Translations under genes and position numbers: made by a program
Part shown: piece after piece, positions 1 to 6,224 of the stretch
How the letters are laid out: each line of letters starts with the position of its first letter
Position numbering within the stretch: position 1 is the first letter of the stretch
Assembly (NCBI GenBank): GCA_009839405.1
Contig: VXPR01000114.1
Coordinates: forward strand, 1-6,283
DNA from: Gammaproteobacteria bacterium
GTDB lineage: Bacteria; Pseudomonadota; Gammaproteobacteria; Pseudomonadales; Azotimanducaceae
Direction: 5' to 3'
DNA length: 6,283 bases
The notes under the pieces: model-generated
The model's database searches: none
What the model saw: only the letters and a program-made list of their open reading frames with translations
Told to the model about the DNA's origin: nothing

Positions 1-209
1 AGAAAGGCCAACATGGCTTGGTGTTGGCGAGTTGGCATCGGCAAGACCTCGACCCGACCGTCGGTGAATTCCACCAGGCGTTTGCAGGCATTGGTAATTG
101 CAAGGTATTGATCTTGGGTCCAGAGTCCTTGTAGCGCTTCCGCCTCCGCGAGGACGCAGTCGTCCCGTCCAACGACTCGTGGGCCATCAAGGGAGGATTC
201 GAGCGCCAA
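1..209 (-). CDS. Uma2 family endonuclease-like protein, N-terminal part (runs off the left edge)
   Basis: The minus-strand frame with codons ending on positions divisible by 3 encodes a stretch recognisable as the N-terminal part of the Uma2 family (DUF820, PF05685), a restriction-endonuclease-like fold of unknown biological role. Visible hallmarks are LWTQDQYLAI, followed by RLVEFTDGRVEVLPMPTRQH (roughly residues 29-62), which matches the usual 'W..eeYl.l....r.ElidGrlevmp.P...Hq' pattern. The catalytic acidic/lysine core would lie beyond position 1 and cannot be checked. There is no in-frame ATG between the upstream stop (266-264) and the conserved region. I chose the TTG at 209-207 because GAGAGG (222-217) sits 7 nt before it; the GTG at 260-258 is an alternative that adds 17 residues. 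The gene follows the barrel gene on the same strand, but a role in envelope transport is not suggested. The family call is fairly secure and the start is not. Confidence 0.6.
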   Translation of the reverse strand, partial: MALESSLDGPRVVGRDDCVLAEAEALQGLWTQDQYLAITNACKRLVEFTDGRVEVLPMPTRQHQAMLAF

Positions 210-215
210 GGGTTT

Positions 216-236
216 GCCTCTCGTCAACAGAGAGGC
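216..236 (-). other. Small inverted repeat between barrel gene and Uma2 gene
   Basis: There is a perfect 7-bp inverted repeat, gcctctc (216-222) and gagaggc (230-236), with a 7-nt loop. It lies about 60 nt past the barrel stop codon. No T-run follows on the minus strand, so it is a poor intrinsic terminator. It overlaps the GAGAGG that could serve as ribosome binding site for the TTG start at 209. It may be a weak terminator, a translational control hairpin, or chance. Confidence 0.25.
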
Positions 237-297
237 GATTCTGAGCCATTGCGCGCGCACGAGTCAAAGCTCTTTCAAGTCGTCCACCCGGCGTGCG

Positions 298-1575
298 TCA
301 AAGGTAGTACACGAACCGAACAAAAGCTCTCGTACCGCCGCCGATGGTGCCGGCACCGGCGTCGATGGTGCCGTACTCCTCGCCCGCCCCGCCGACGGGC
401 TTGATGACGCCGAGTTGCCAGCGGGCATGGTCGCCCTCGTCATACGAGAGAGAGGCGGTGACGACCCCGGAGCCGTCGTTCAGGTTGCGGATCCAGGCGA
501 CGTTCTGGGCCAAGAGGATGCTCCAGCGGATGTTGGCGCCCAGGCTCGCGTAGTCGCGCATGACGTTGAACATCTCGCCGCGGGCGATGCGGTTCACCAA
601 GGGAGCGGGTAGGTCGATGAGGCTGCCCGGGAGCTCGGAGACGCCGAAGCCGTTGCGGTAGTACTCGGCGAAGACATACACCAACCGTTCGGAAACCGCG
701 AAGCTGTAGTCGGCATTCAGCACGCCCGAGAAGGTCCAGGGCGAGCCCGGTTCGAGGCTTGTGGGGTCGCGAGCGGCAACCACATCGGCGCGCACGAGGG
801 CGCCACCGGCTGGGATGCGCAAGCCCACGCCGTAGATGTCGTCGGCGTAGTGACGGGCGGCCATGAGTTCGTACTCGCCCGTGCCAAGGAAGCCTCGGTA
901 CTTGGCGGCGAAGCTGGAGGCGTCTCGCATCACTTCGGAACCGGAGCGGCGGGCCACGCCTAGCATCTGAAACTCGCTGCCGTCCGGGAACAGGCGCTCG
1001 ACCAGCAATAGGTCGTCGCCGGGCTTGAAGTCTTGGTCCACGGTGGTGGGAGCGAAAGGGTTGAACAAATCAAACGGCTGGAAGGTAAGGCCGCCGCCCC
1101 AACTAACGGCCTGGCGACCGGCGGTGACGCCCCAATGGCCTTGCCGGTACTCCACCGCGAGCCGATCCAGACGATGCACGGTGCGACGACCCGGGCCGTC
1201 GTCCAGGTTCCAGGTGAGTTGCATGGCACGGGTCGCATCGCCCACCGGCGTTTGGTCGAAGGTGAGTCCGGGGGTGCCCAAGGCAGCTAGGGAGTCGCCG
1301 TAGTTCCAGCCGGTGGAGTGGTCCAGGGAGAAGCGGAACGGGCCGATGTCCTCGCGGAACATCAGGCGCAGGCCAGCATTGTGGTCAATCGGCGTCGACT
1401 CGTCGGTTGCCTGTCGCTGCAAGTCGCGCTCCGGCAATGACTGCGCGGTGCTGTACCAAGTGAGGCGGATGTCGAGCTCGGCGGCTGCTGCTGGACTTGC
1501 CACCACAAGCAGTGCGAACAACGTCAGTACACATGCCCGCGGAGCCGATGCGTTTGTTGGATTGCGCCCGCGCAT
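298..1575 (-). CDS. Outer-membrane beta-barrel protein of the ABC/LolA-like cluster (function unknown)
   Basis: This is a 425-residue exported protein. Residues 1-32 form a classical Sec signal peptide: a basic start, a hydrophobic core (CVLTLFALLVVA) and an AAAA/ELD cleavage region. The mature part has alternating polar/hydrophobic strands rich in Tyr, Trp and Phe and ends in aromatic FVRFVYYL, as expected for an outer-membrane barrel; it has no membrane helix. A striking block at about 153-188 reads GRQAVSWGGG, then FQPFDLFNPFAPTTVD, then FKPGDD, and resembles porin-like/DUF1302-type barrels that recognise hydrophobic substrates, but I cannot name the family. The C-terminal region carries a small Gly-rich internal repeat (GTIDAGA/GTIGGG) written by an 11-bp direct repeat at 342-352 and 363-373. 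I chose the ATG at 1575 because it gives the normal signal peptide, although no Shine-Dalgarno precedes it. The ATG at 1650 has GGAG at 5 nt but adds an Arg/Pro-rich, non-coding-looking 25-residue leader. As the last gene of the cluster, it probably supplies the outer-membrane step. Confidence 0.8.
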   Translation of the reverse strand: MRGRNPTNASAPRACVLTLFALLVVASPAAAAELDIRLTWYSTAQSLPERDLQRQATDESTPIDHNAGLRLMFREDIGPFRFSLDHSTGWNYGDSLAALGTPGLTFDQTPVGDATRAMQLTWNLDDGPGRRTVHRLDRLAVEYRQGHWGVTAGRQAVSWGGGLTFQPFDLFNPFAPTTVDQDFKPGDDLLLVERLFPDGSEFQMLGVARRSGSEVMRDASSFAAKYRGFLGTGEYELMAARHYADDIYGVGLRIPAGGALVRADVVAARDPTSLEPGSPWTFSGVLNADYSFAVSERLVYVFAEYYRNGFGVSELPGSLIDLPAPLVNRIARGEMFNVMRDYASLGANIRWSILLAQNVAWIRNLNDGSGVVTASLSYDEGDHARWQLGVIKPVGGAGEEYGTIDAGAGTIGGGTRAFVRFVYYL

Positions 1576-1634
1576 GGTTCGAGGTCGAGCAGAAGCCGAA
1601 GCGCGGGCCGGATGGCGCGGTCCCCAAGGCCAAT

Positions 1635-1660
1635 CGGAGCGTGGGCCCATCCACGCTCCG
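1635..1660 (-). promoter_or_regulatory. Perfect 10-bp hairpin upstream of the barrel gene, enclosing a possible SD and ATG
   Basis: Arms cggagcgtgg (1635-1644) and ccacgctccg (1651-1660) pair perfectly around a 6-nt loop. Read on the minus strand, the 5' arm contains GGAG and the loop begins with ATG (1650-1648), which is in frame with the barrel gene. If that ATG is used, the stem would hide its own ribosome binding site. If the start is at 1575, the hairpin lies in the leader between the ATPase and barrel genes and could stabilise or process mRNA. No T-run follows, so simple intrinsic termination is unlikely. Confidence 0.45.
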
Positions 1661-1714
1661 CGCGCCGAAGGCGAGTAAATCAAGGGCCTGCTGCGCAACC
1701 AGCCGCCGCGCCGC

Positions 1715-1754
1715 GAGACGTGCCTTGTTCGAGTTGGGACGCTGGCACGTTCTC
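1715..1754 (-). other. Imperfect inverted repeat downstream of the ATPase gene
   Basis: gagacgtgcc (1715-1724) pairs with ggcacgttctc (1744-1754), giving ten pairs with a single-base bulge and a 19-nt loop. It lies 24-63 nt past the ATPase stop codon, in the only long gap of the cluster. There is no following T-run. It could be an RNA structure at an operon-internal boundary, or chance in GC-rich sequence. Confidence 0.2.
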
Positions 1755-1777
1755 TTCCGTGTCACGGTCCCCGGGCT

Positions 1778-2458
1778 TCATTCGCGTACGATCTCGCCGT
1801 CGCGGAGGTGTACCTGGCGCGATGCATAACCCATCACCATTGGGTCGTGGGTGGCGGTGAGGATGGTCACGCCCCGTTCCTTGTTCAGGCGCTTCAAGAG
1901 TTCGAGCAACTCGCCTGTGGTACCGGTGTCGAGGTTGGCGCTTGGTTCGTCGGCCAGGAGCAGGACGGGATTGGTGACGATGGCGCGGGCAATGGCCACT
2001 CGCTGTTGCTGGCCGCCAGACATCTCGCCCGGGCGCCGGTCTGCCAGATCGCGCATTCCGAGCGAGTCGAGCGTGCCGAGCGCCCGTTCGCCCCGCTCGG
2101 CGGCGTCTACGCCCTGAAGCTGCATTATGAACTCCACGTTCTCGTGCGGCGACCGCACCGGAATGAGGGTGTAGGCCTGAAACACGAAGACGATCTTGTT
2201 GAGGCGCAGGTCAGCGAGTTCGCTATCGCCTAGGGCGTTGATGTCCTCGCCGTCCACGCTGATGGCGCCGGCGTTGGGCCGGTCCAAGCCGCCGATGACG
2301 TGCAACAGGGTGGACTTGCCGGAACCAGAGGGCCCGGCAAGGCTGACGAACTCCCCTGGATCAAGCGCAAAGTCCACGCCGCGTAGCGCATGGACGGGAA
2401 CCGCGTCGTCCTGATAGGTGCGCGAGACGCCTTGGCATTCGACAACGTGCTGAGTCAT
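1778..2458 (-). CDS. ABC transporter ATP-binding protein, LolD/MacB type
   Basis: This 226-residue cytoplasmic nucleotide-binding subunit powers the two FtsX-type permeases encoded just upstream. All catalytic motifs are intact: Walker A GPSGSGKST (42-50), Q-loop Gln94 in FVFQAYTLIP, signature MSGGQQQRVAIARA (146-159), Walker B VLLLADE (165-171, with catalytic Glu171), D-loop SANLD (173-177) and H-loop His204 in TATHD. Length and motif spacing are those of LolD, FtsE and the MacB ATPase domain, and 'LADEPSANLD' is typical of this class. The start is the ATG at 2458, with GGAGAG (2472-2467) 8 nt upstream. The gene follows the second permease by 63 nt and precedes the barrel gene. MacB-type ABC systems are mechanotransmitters rather than classical channels, so ATP hydrolysis probably drives periplasmic movements that hand over cargo. 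True LolD is possible, but the barrel neighbour and paralogous permeases argue for a dedicated system. Confidence 0.95.
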   Translation of the reverse strand: MTQHVVECQGVSRTYQDDAVPVHALRGVDFALDPGEFVSLAGPSGSGKSTLLHVIGGLDRPNAGAISVDGEDINALGDSELADLRLNKIVFVFQAYTLIPVRSPHENVEFIMQLQGVDAAERGERALGTLDSLGMRDLADRRPGEMSGGQQQRVAIARAIVTNPVLLLADEPSANLDTGTTGELLELLKRLNKERGVTILTATHDPMVMGYASRQVHLRDGEIVRE

Positions 2459-2521
2459 GGACGGGTCTCTCCGGTCTAAAGCGATGGCGCGTTCGAGGTG
2501 GGTTGCCGGCCCTCGGGAAAG

Positions 2522-3733
2522 TCAGCGACGCATCGCGTCAAGCGGCGTCACCTTCACCGCTCGGCGCGCAGGGTAGAGGCTGGCAAGGACGCCGAGCACC
2601 AGGCTCAGCACGAACACGATGACCATGTCCGCCACTTCCAGCCGCGGCGTGAAGATATTGCGCACACCCATCATTTGCATGGTCTCGCTGAAGGCCGAGA
2701 GGTCTATCCCGCCTGAGAATGGGAGGTAACAGACGACCGCCAGTGCAAGCCCGACCACCACGCCCGCAGTCATCACAAGGGTGGACTCCACCACCACCTG
2801 CGCCACCACGCTACGCGGCCTCATGCCCAGCGCCCGCAGCATCCCGAGTTCCCGCACCCTTTCCATGACCGCAGTGACAAGGGCGTTGACGAGGCCAAAC
2901 ACCAGGGCACCCATGATGACGAAGTACATGATGTAAAGGCCGAAATCGGCCACCAGCACCATGCTTGCCACCTGCGGCTCCAAGTCCTGCCACGCCTTGA
3001 CGTCGAGGTCCTCGAAGACAGCACCGAGTTCCGCGAGCGCCAGTGGAATGTCGTCGCCGCTCTCGAGACGGAGCGACACCTCGGTCACGGCTGGCGACTC
3101 GAGCAACCTCGCCACCGTCTGCGCGCCAGTGAAGACGAACACCTTCTCCAGCGCATTGCTGTCGGCATCGTAGGTGCCGGCGATGCGATAGCCAGCCTCG
3201 CGGTTCAGGCCATCGGCACCTTGCGTCATGATGACGAGACGGCGGCCGACCGACGTTTCCAGTTGCTCCGCCAGCGTGGCGCCGACGACGATGCGCCGGT
3301 CTTCCGCTCCGCTCAGTGCCTCGCCGTCAACCGACAGGCTGCCCAGGAACGAAATGGTCTCCTGCGCCGGGTCTACCCCAACGAGCTGAACGCCGCGCGT
3401 TTCCCGTTCGCTCATGATGACCGCCGGCACGCGCACACGCTGCGCCCAGCCAGCCACCGGAACGTCGGCGAGGGCCCGCTCCCACCCCTGCTCAGGCTCA
3501 AAGCCGCGGCCGATGCCGGGGTCCGCCATGTAACCGGGGTGGATGACCTTGATGTGGCCCGTGAGGTTGTCAATCACCGCTTCCCGCATCTCGGCGGCCA
3601 TGCCGCGCATGAGCGTGTTCATGAGCATGACGCCGGTGACCGCCAGCGCAATCGCCAACACCATGATGCCGTTACGGCGGCGGTGGCGCCAAAGGTTGCG
3701 CCACGAAAGTTGCAGCAGGAGTTTCAGCGGCAC
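2522..3733 (-). CDS. ABC transporter permease, FtsX/LolC/MacB-like (permease B)
   Basis: This 403-residue inner-membrane permease has the four-helix FtsX layout. A basic amphipathic start (SWRNLWRHRRR) is followed by TM1 at about 22-42, a long periplasmic MacB_PCD-like domain at about 43-260, TM2 at about 264-288, TM3 at about 309-337 and TM4 at about 368-387. The cytoplasmic segment after TM2, ERVRELGMLRALGMRPRSV (291-309), is the family's ATPase-coupling motif. The end, YPARRAVKVTPLDAMRR, is the usual FtsX-family C-terminus. The start is a GTG (3733-3731) with a weak GGCGGA 7 nt upstream. No in-frame ATG lies between it and the previous gene's stop, and the start gives the expected family N-terminus. 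The gene begins 34 nt after its paralogue, consistent with co-translation and a heterodimer. Cargo cannot be read from sequence. Confidence 0.92.
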   Translation of the reverse strand: MPLKLLLQLSWRNLWRHRRRNGIMVLAIALAVTGVMLMNTLMRGMAAEMREAVIDNLTGHIKVIHPGYMADPGIGRGFEPEQGWERALADVPVAGWAQRVRVPAVIMSERETRGVQLVGVDPAQETISFLGSLSVDGEALSGAEDRRIVVGATLAEQLETSVGRRLVIMTQGADGLNREAGYRIAGTYDADSNALEKVFVFTGAQTVARLLESPAVTEVSLRLESGDDIPLALAELGAVFEDLDVKAWQDLEPQVASMVLVADFGLYIMYFVIMGALVFGLVNALVTAVMERVRELGMLRALGMRPRSVVAQVVVESTLVMTAGVVVGLALAVVCYLPFSGGIDLSAFSETMQMMGVRNIFTPRLEVADMVIVFVLSLVLGVLASLYPARRAVKVTPLDAMRR

Positions 3734-3767
3734 GAGAACATCCGCCGCGGTACGCCATCTCCGTTCA

Positions 3768-5054
3768 TCATTCTTCCTCGCGCAATGCTTCGACTGGCTT
3801 GAGCCGCCGCACCCGCAGGGCGGGAATCAACCCGGCCACGAGCGTCCCCACGAGCAACACCAAGGGAGCCGTGCCGAGCGTGAAGAAGCTGACCTCCGGG
3901 TGGATGCGCTCCGGCATCATGAATTGGCCGGCCATGTCCTCGAGCCCGGCTATGGGCACGCCCACAATGCCCAAGCCAACCATGAGGGAGAAGGAAATCG
4001 CGGCGCCAATGGCAGTGCCCACAACCCACATGCAGAGCGCTTCGATGACGATCATGGCGACGATGCCGCCAGGCCTCATGCCAATGGCGATCAGCATCCC
4101 GAACTCTCGGGTGCGCTCGAACACGGTCATCGTGAAGCTGTTGGCCACGGACAGCGTAACAATCGCCACCAAGAGCACGTAGATGATGAGCCCGCTGACG
4201 GCGTCCATTTGAATCATCTGCCTGAGTTCCGGCAGCAGCTTGTCCCAGTCGAGGATCCGGACACCCTCAGGCAGCGCCGGCGCCAACCTTTCCGCAATGG
4301 CCGTGGCGTCGTTCGCGTTCCTTCCCATCAGCACGATGCGATGCACGCTGTCGCCGAGATCGAAGGCGGATTGCACCGCCGACAGGGGCACCTGCAGGAT
4401 GCTGCGGTCGAGTTCGACTTGGCCGGTATCGAAAAGGCCGTCAACGGTGAAAAGCGCAGCGGCAACGCCGCCTTCGAGCGCCGAACCCATGACGAAGATC
4501 TCATCGCCAATCTTGAGGCCCAGATTCGTCGCCAGGGCCTTGCCGACATAGGCACTGTCGGTACGTGGCAGGTATTCCCCTTCAACGATCTGCTTGGACA
4601 GAGCCGACACCTCCGGCTCGCGCACCGGATCGACCCCCATTACCAGCCCGCCGAAGCTGCGCTCGCCCACCGATACCAGCGCGAAGCCTTCGACTCTGGG
4701 TGCAGCGGCAACGACGTCCGGCGATTGCTCCAGTTCACGCAGTAGTTCTGAACCTCCGGCGATTCGGTTCGCGACCTTAGGATCGTCGAAATAGTCCACC
4801 TGCTGCACCTGCATGTGCCCGGACATCATGCCGGTGGCCGTGTCGATCATGCCGTCGTAGCTGCCGAGCTGAAACGACATGAAGACGACGCACAGGAAGA
4901 TGGAGAAGGCGATGCCGCTCGCGGTGAGCCAAGTGCGGCGGCCGTTGCGCCAAAGGTTGCGCCAGGCGACCCGCATGTGCAGACCAATGCCGACGCTGCC
5001 GGTGCCAGTGGGGGCAGCGACCGGTGGCGCTTGGGCGATGTCGGCGGCAGCCAT
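3768..5054 (-). CDS. ABC transporter permease, FtsX/LolC/MacB-like (permease A)
   Basis: This 428-residue inner-membrane permease is a paralogue of the next gene. After an unusual Ala/Pro/Gly-rich cytoplasmic tail (residues 1-25) comes MRVAWRNLWRNGRR, TM1 at about 41-63, a periplasmic domain at about 64-283, TM2 at about 284-308, the coupling segment VFERTREFGMLIAIGMRPGG (311-330), TM3 at about 332-358, and TM4 at about 392-411. It ends in RRLKPVEALREEE, the typical FtsX-family end. The ATG at 5054 is well supported by AAGGAGG (5070-5064) 9 nt upstream, the best ribosome binding site in the cluster, so the N-terminal tail appears real. The internal ATG at 4976 has no such site. The gene starts 47 nt after the LolA-like gene. 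It probably pairs with permease B as a LolC/LolE-like heterodimer on the neighbouring ATPase. Confidence 0.92.
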   Translation of the reverse strand: MAAADIAQAPPVAAPTGTGSVGIGLHMRVAWRNLWRNGRRTWLTASGIAFSIFLCVVFMSFQLGSYDGMIDTATGMMSGHMQVQQVDYFDDPKVANRIAGGSELLRELEQSPDVVAAAPRVEGFALVSVGERSFGGLVMGVDPVREPEVSALSKQIVEGEYLPRTDSAYVGKALATNLGLKIGDEIFVMGSALEGGVAAALFTVDGLFDTGQVELDRSILQVPLSAVQSAFDLGDSVHRIVLMGRNANDATAIAERLAPALPEGVRILDWDKLLPELRQMIQMDAVSGLIIYVLLVAIVTLSVANSFTMTVFERTREFGMLIAIGMRPGGIVAMIVIEALCMWVVGTAIGAAISFSLMVGLGIVGVPIAGLEDMAGQFMMPERIHPEVSFFTLGTAPLVLLVGTLVAGLIPALRVRRLKPVEALREEE

Positions 5055-5063
5055 GCTTGGTGG

Positions 5064-5070
5064 CCTCCTT
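5064..5070 (-). promoter_or_regulatory. Strong Shine-Dalgarno of permease A
   Basis: AAGGAGG on the minus strand lies 9 nt before the ATG at 5054. It decides the start in favour of the longer protein with the Ala/Pro-rich tail over the internal ATG at 4976. Confidence 0.75.
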
Positions 5071-5101
5071 GCTCGTTCGACTTTGCGGCGCGTGCCTCGG
5101 G

Positions 5102-5890
5102 TCAGCGTTCGCCGCGCAGGGCGAAGCGAGTGAATTTCGATGCCGGCACGTTGGCATCGAAGTCGGCTTCCAAATAGCGGATTTCGGTCCAGTGATCGGG
5201 TTCGGCCAAGTCGGACATGCGCATCACCAGGGGAATCTCGCGTCCGCCCAACGGGCCAATGTTGCGGGTTTCCATCTGCTTGAGGGCGATGAGGTCCTGG
5301 TCGTGGAAGGTTTGGCTCAGCATCACGTAATCATCGCGCAGCACCATGGTCTCGCGTCCCCAGACGACGGGCGCGTCGTCGTAGGGTGTCATCTGCAGCG
5401 AGAAGACGGTGTGGCCATCCTCTTGGTTGCGGTCAACGATCTGCACTTCGTAGTAGCGCAGGTAGTTGTCGCTGCGCGAGAGGTCGTTGTAGGAGAAGTC
5501 GGAACTGGCCCAGCTCTGCGACATCATGCTCGACGGCAGCCGCGCCTCCCGCTTTAGCTGCGGCACGAACGTCCACATGCTGTCGGCGAGCTTGAGCGTG
5601 GCATTGCCGGCGTCCTTGGCCGGTGCGGTGAAGCGGATCAGGGCGTCCTCCTGGCCTTGGGTCCAGGCTTCGAGTTCCATGTTCCGCTCCCAGTCGGGGC
5701 GGTGGATCTTCATGGCGAGGCGCGTGTAGGAGGATGCGCCGCGGGTGAGCTCGAGTGCCCCTTGCAGGAGCTGAACGGCGGTGGCGTCAACGGACGCGAC
5801 GGCAATCTCGTCCTCGGCGAACAGAGGCCCCGACACAAGCGCCAACGAGACGCCAGCGATCGCAAACGATGCCATCCGGGCGCTTCGCAT
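5102..5890 (-). CDS. Periplasmic LolA-like 'outer membrane lipoprotein-sorting' protein
   Basis: This 262-residue secreted protein is probably a periplasmic carrier of lipid or lipoprotein cargo. Residues 1-25 are a Sec signal peptide (MRSARMASFAIAGVSLALVS, then GPLFA/EDE). There is no lipobox Cys, so it should be soluble. The mature part looks like the LolA-like fold (an unclosed beta-barrel): short beta-strands such as MELEAWTQGQEDALIRFTAP (71-90), then KDAGNATLK and MWTFVPQLKREARLPSSMM, then a SQSWASSDFSYNDLSR block (124-139). That 'S.M.SDFSY.DL' signature is typical of the LolA_like/COG2834-related family (PF17131), not of classical LolA, which is about 200 residues. The ATG at 5890 has GAGGAG (5902-5897) 6 nt upstream. 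A much longer in-frame extension overlaps the ArsI remnant and looks non-coding, so I rejected it. As first gene of the cluster it probably takes cargo from the ABC permeases to the outer membrane; that role is inference. Confidence 0.88.
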   Translation of the reverse strand: MRSARMASFAIAGVSLALVSGPLFAEDEIAVASVDATAVQLLQGALELTRGASSYTRLAMKIHRPDWERNMELEAWTQGQEDALIRFTAPAKDAGNATLKLADSMWTFVPQLKREARLPSSMMSQSWASSDFSYNDLSRSDNYLRYYEVQIVDRNQEDGHTVFSLQMTPYDDAPVVWGRETMVLRDDYVMLSQTFHDQDLIALKQMETRNIGPLGGREIPLVMRMSDLAEPDHWTEIRYLEADFDANVPASKFTRFALRGER

Positions 5891-5896
5891 CTCGAA

Positions 5897-5921
5897 CTCC
5901 TCGACTGACGCCGCGATTGTA
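5897..5921 (-). promoter_or_regulatory. Putative -10 box and ribosome binding site ahead of the five-gene cluster
   Basis: On the minus strand TACAAT (5921-5916) matches the sigma-70 -10 consensus at five of six bases. GAGGAG (5902-5897) lies 6 nt before the ATG at 5890. A start of transcription near 5909 would give a short leader of about 20 nt. I find no convincing -35 hexamer 16-18 nt upstream; that region is C-rich (seven C in a row, 5934-5928). The ribosome binding site is solid and the promoter is tentative; transcription may also come from further upstream. Confidence 0.35.
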
Positions 5922-5978
5922 CATCTTGGGGGGGTGCGCCGTAGGAGCGACGCAACCGGCGTGATCAGGGCCCGGAGG

Positions 5979-6224
5979 TCATGAACAGCAAGGCCGTTTC
6001 GCGACGCCCTTTGTGGAAGTGGCGAGTTCGGCTGGCGCTGCGTCGCCGCTTTCGAGCATGTCGTCCGTGATGGTGTAGATCTCCCAGCGGATGTCGCCTG
6101 GGTCTCGCACCCACACCTTGTCTTGCTCGGCGTGGCAACACACCACGCCGTCTTCCACCTCGGTGGCGAGGCCCGATGCCGCGAGCCGCTTGGGCTCGGC
6201 GGCGACCGCGGCGGTGGCCTCCAC
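5979..6224 (-). pseudogene. ArsI/CadI-type glyoxalase-fold protein, truncated C-terminal remnant
   Basis: Eighty-one codons encode the C-terminal half of an ArsI/CadI-like protein (vicinal-oxygen-chelate fold). ArsI is a C-As lyase that demethylates organoarsenicals; CadI is the cadmium-induced relative. Diagnostic features are ASGLATEVEDGVVCCHAEQDKVWVRDP (residues 16-42), with the vicinal Cys29-Cys30 that bind trivalent arsenicals in ArsI, and RWEIYTITDD, whose Glu48 matches the C-terminal metal ligand. A further Cys pair near the end (RPCCS) is common in CadI/ArsI proteins. The first half, with its two metal-ligand histidines, is absent. A TAA (6227-6225) directly precedes the first homologous codon, a GTG, and the in-frame sequence before it is unrelated. 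This is most likely a decayed or interrupted gene; a short stand-alone product starting at the GTG is possible but could not form the complete active site. An assembly error near 6225 is also possible. Confidence 0.65.

Noticed and set aside
216..236. Intrinsic terminator at the end of the cluster
   Set aside because: The stem is only 7 bp and no T-run follows on the minus strand, so I list it only as an inverted repeat.
214..612. Plus-strand open frame of 132 codons at the left end
   Set aside because: It overlaps the barrel C-terminus and the Uma2 5' end antisense, with no recognisable domain, and is best explained by GC-rich codon complementarity.
1576..1698. Barrel gene starting at TTG 1698
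   Set aside because: It has a non-ATG start, runs through a perfect hairpin, encodes a Pro/Arg-rich low-complexity leader, and places the signal peptide about 55 residues inside.
3221..3802. Plus-strand open frame of 193 codons antisense to permease B
   Set aside because: The composition (many His, Arg, Asp) is typical of the antisense of a membrane protein gene; no motif is visible.
3543..4745. A 400-codon open frame on the plus strand, antisense to permease A
   Set aside because: The translation is rich in His, Arg, Gln and Asn without any fold-like pattern. The opposite strand encodes a clear FtsX-type permease, so this is an antisense shadow in GC-rich DNA.
5928..5934. Run of seven G on the plus strand upstream of the LolA-like gene as a phase-variation tract
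   Set aside because: It lies upstream of the likely -10 box and is short. A spacing effect cannot be excluded, but nothing in the sequence supports phase variation.
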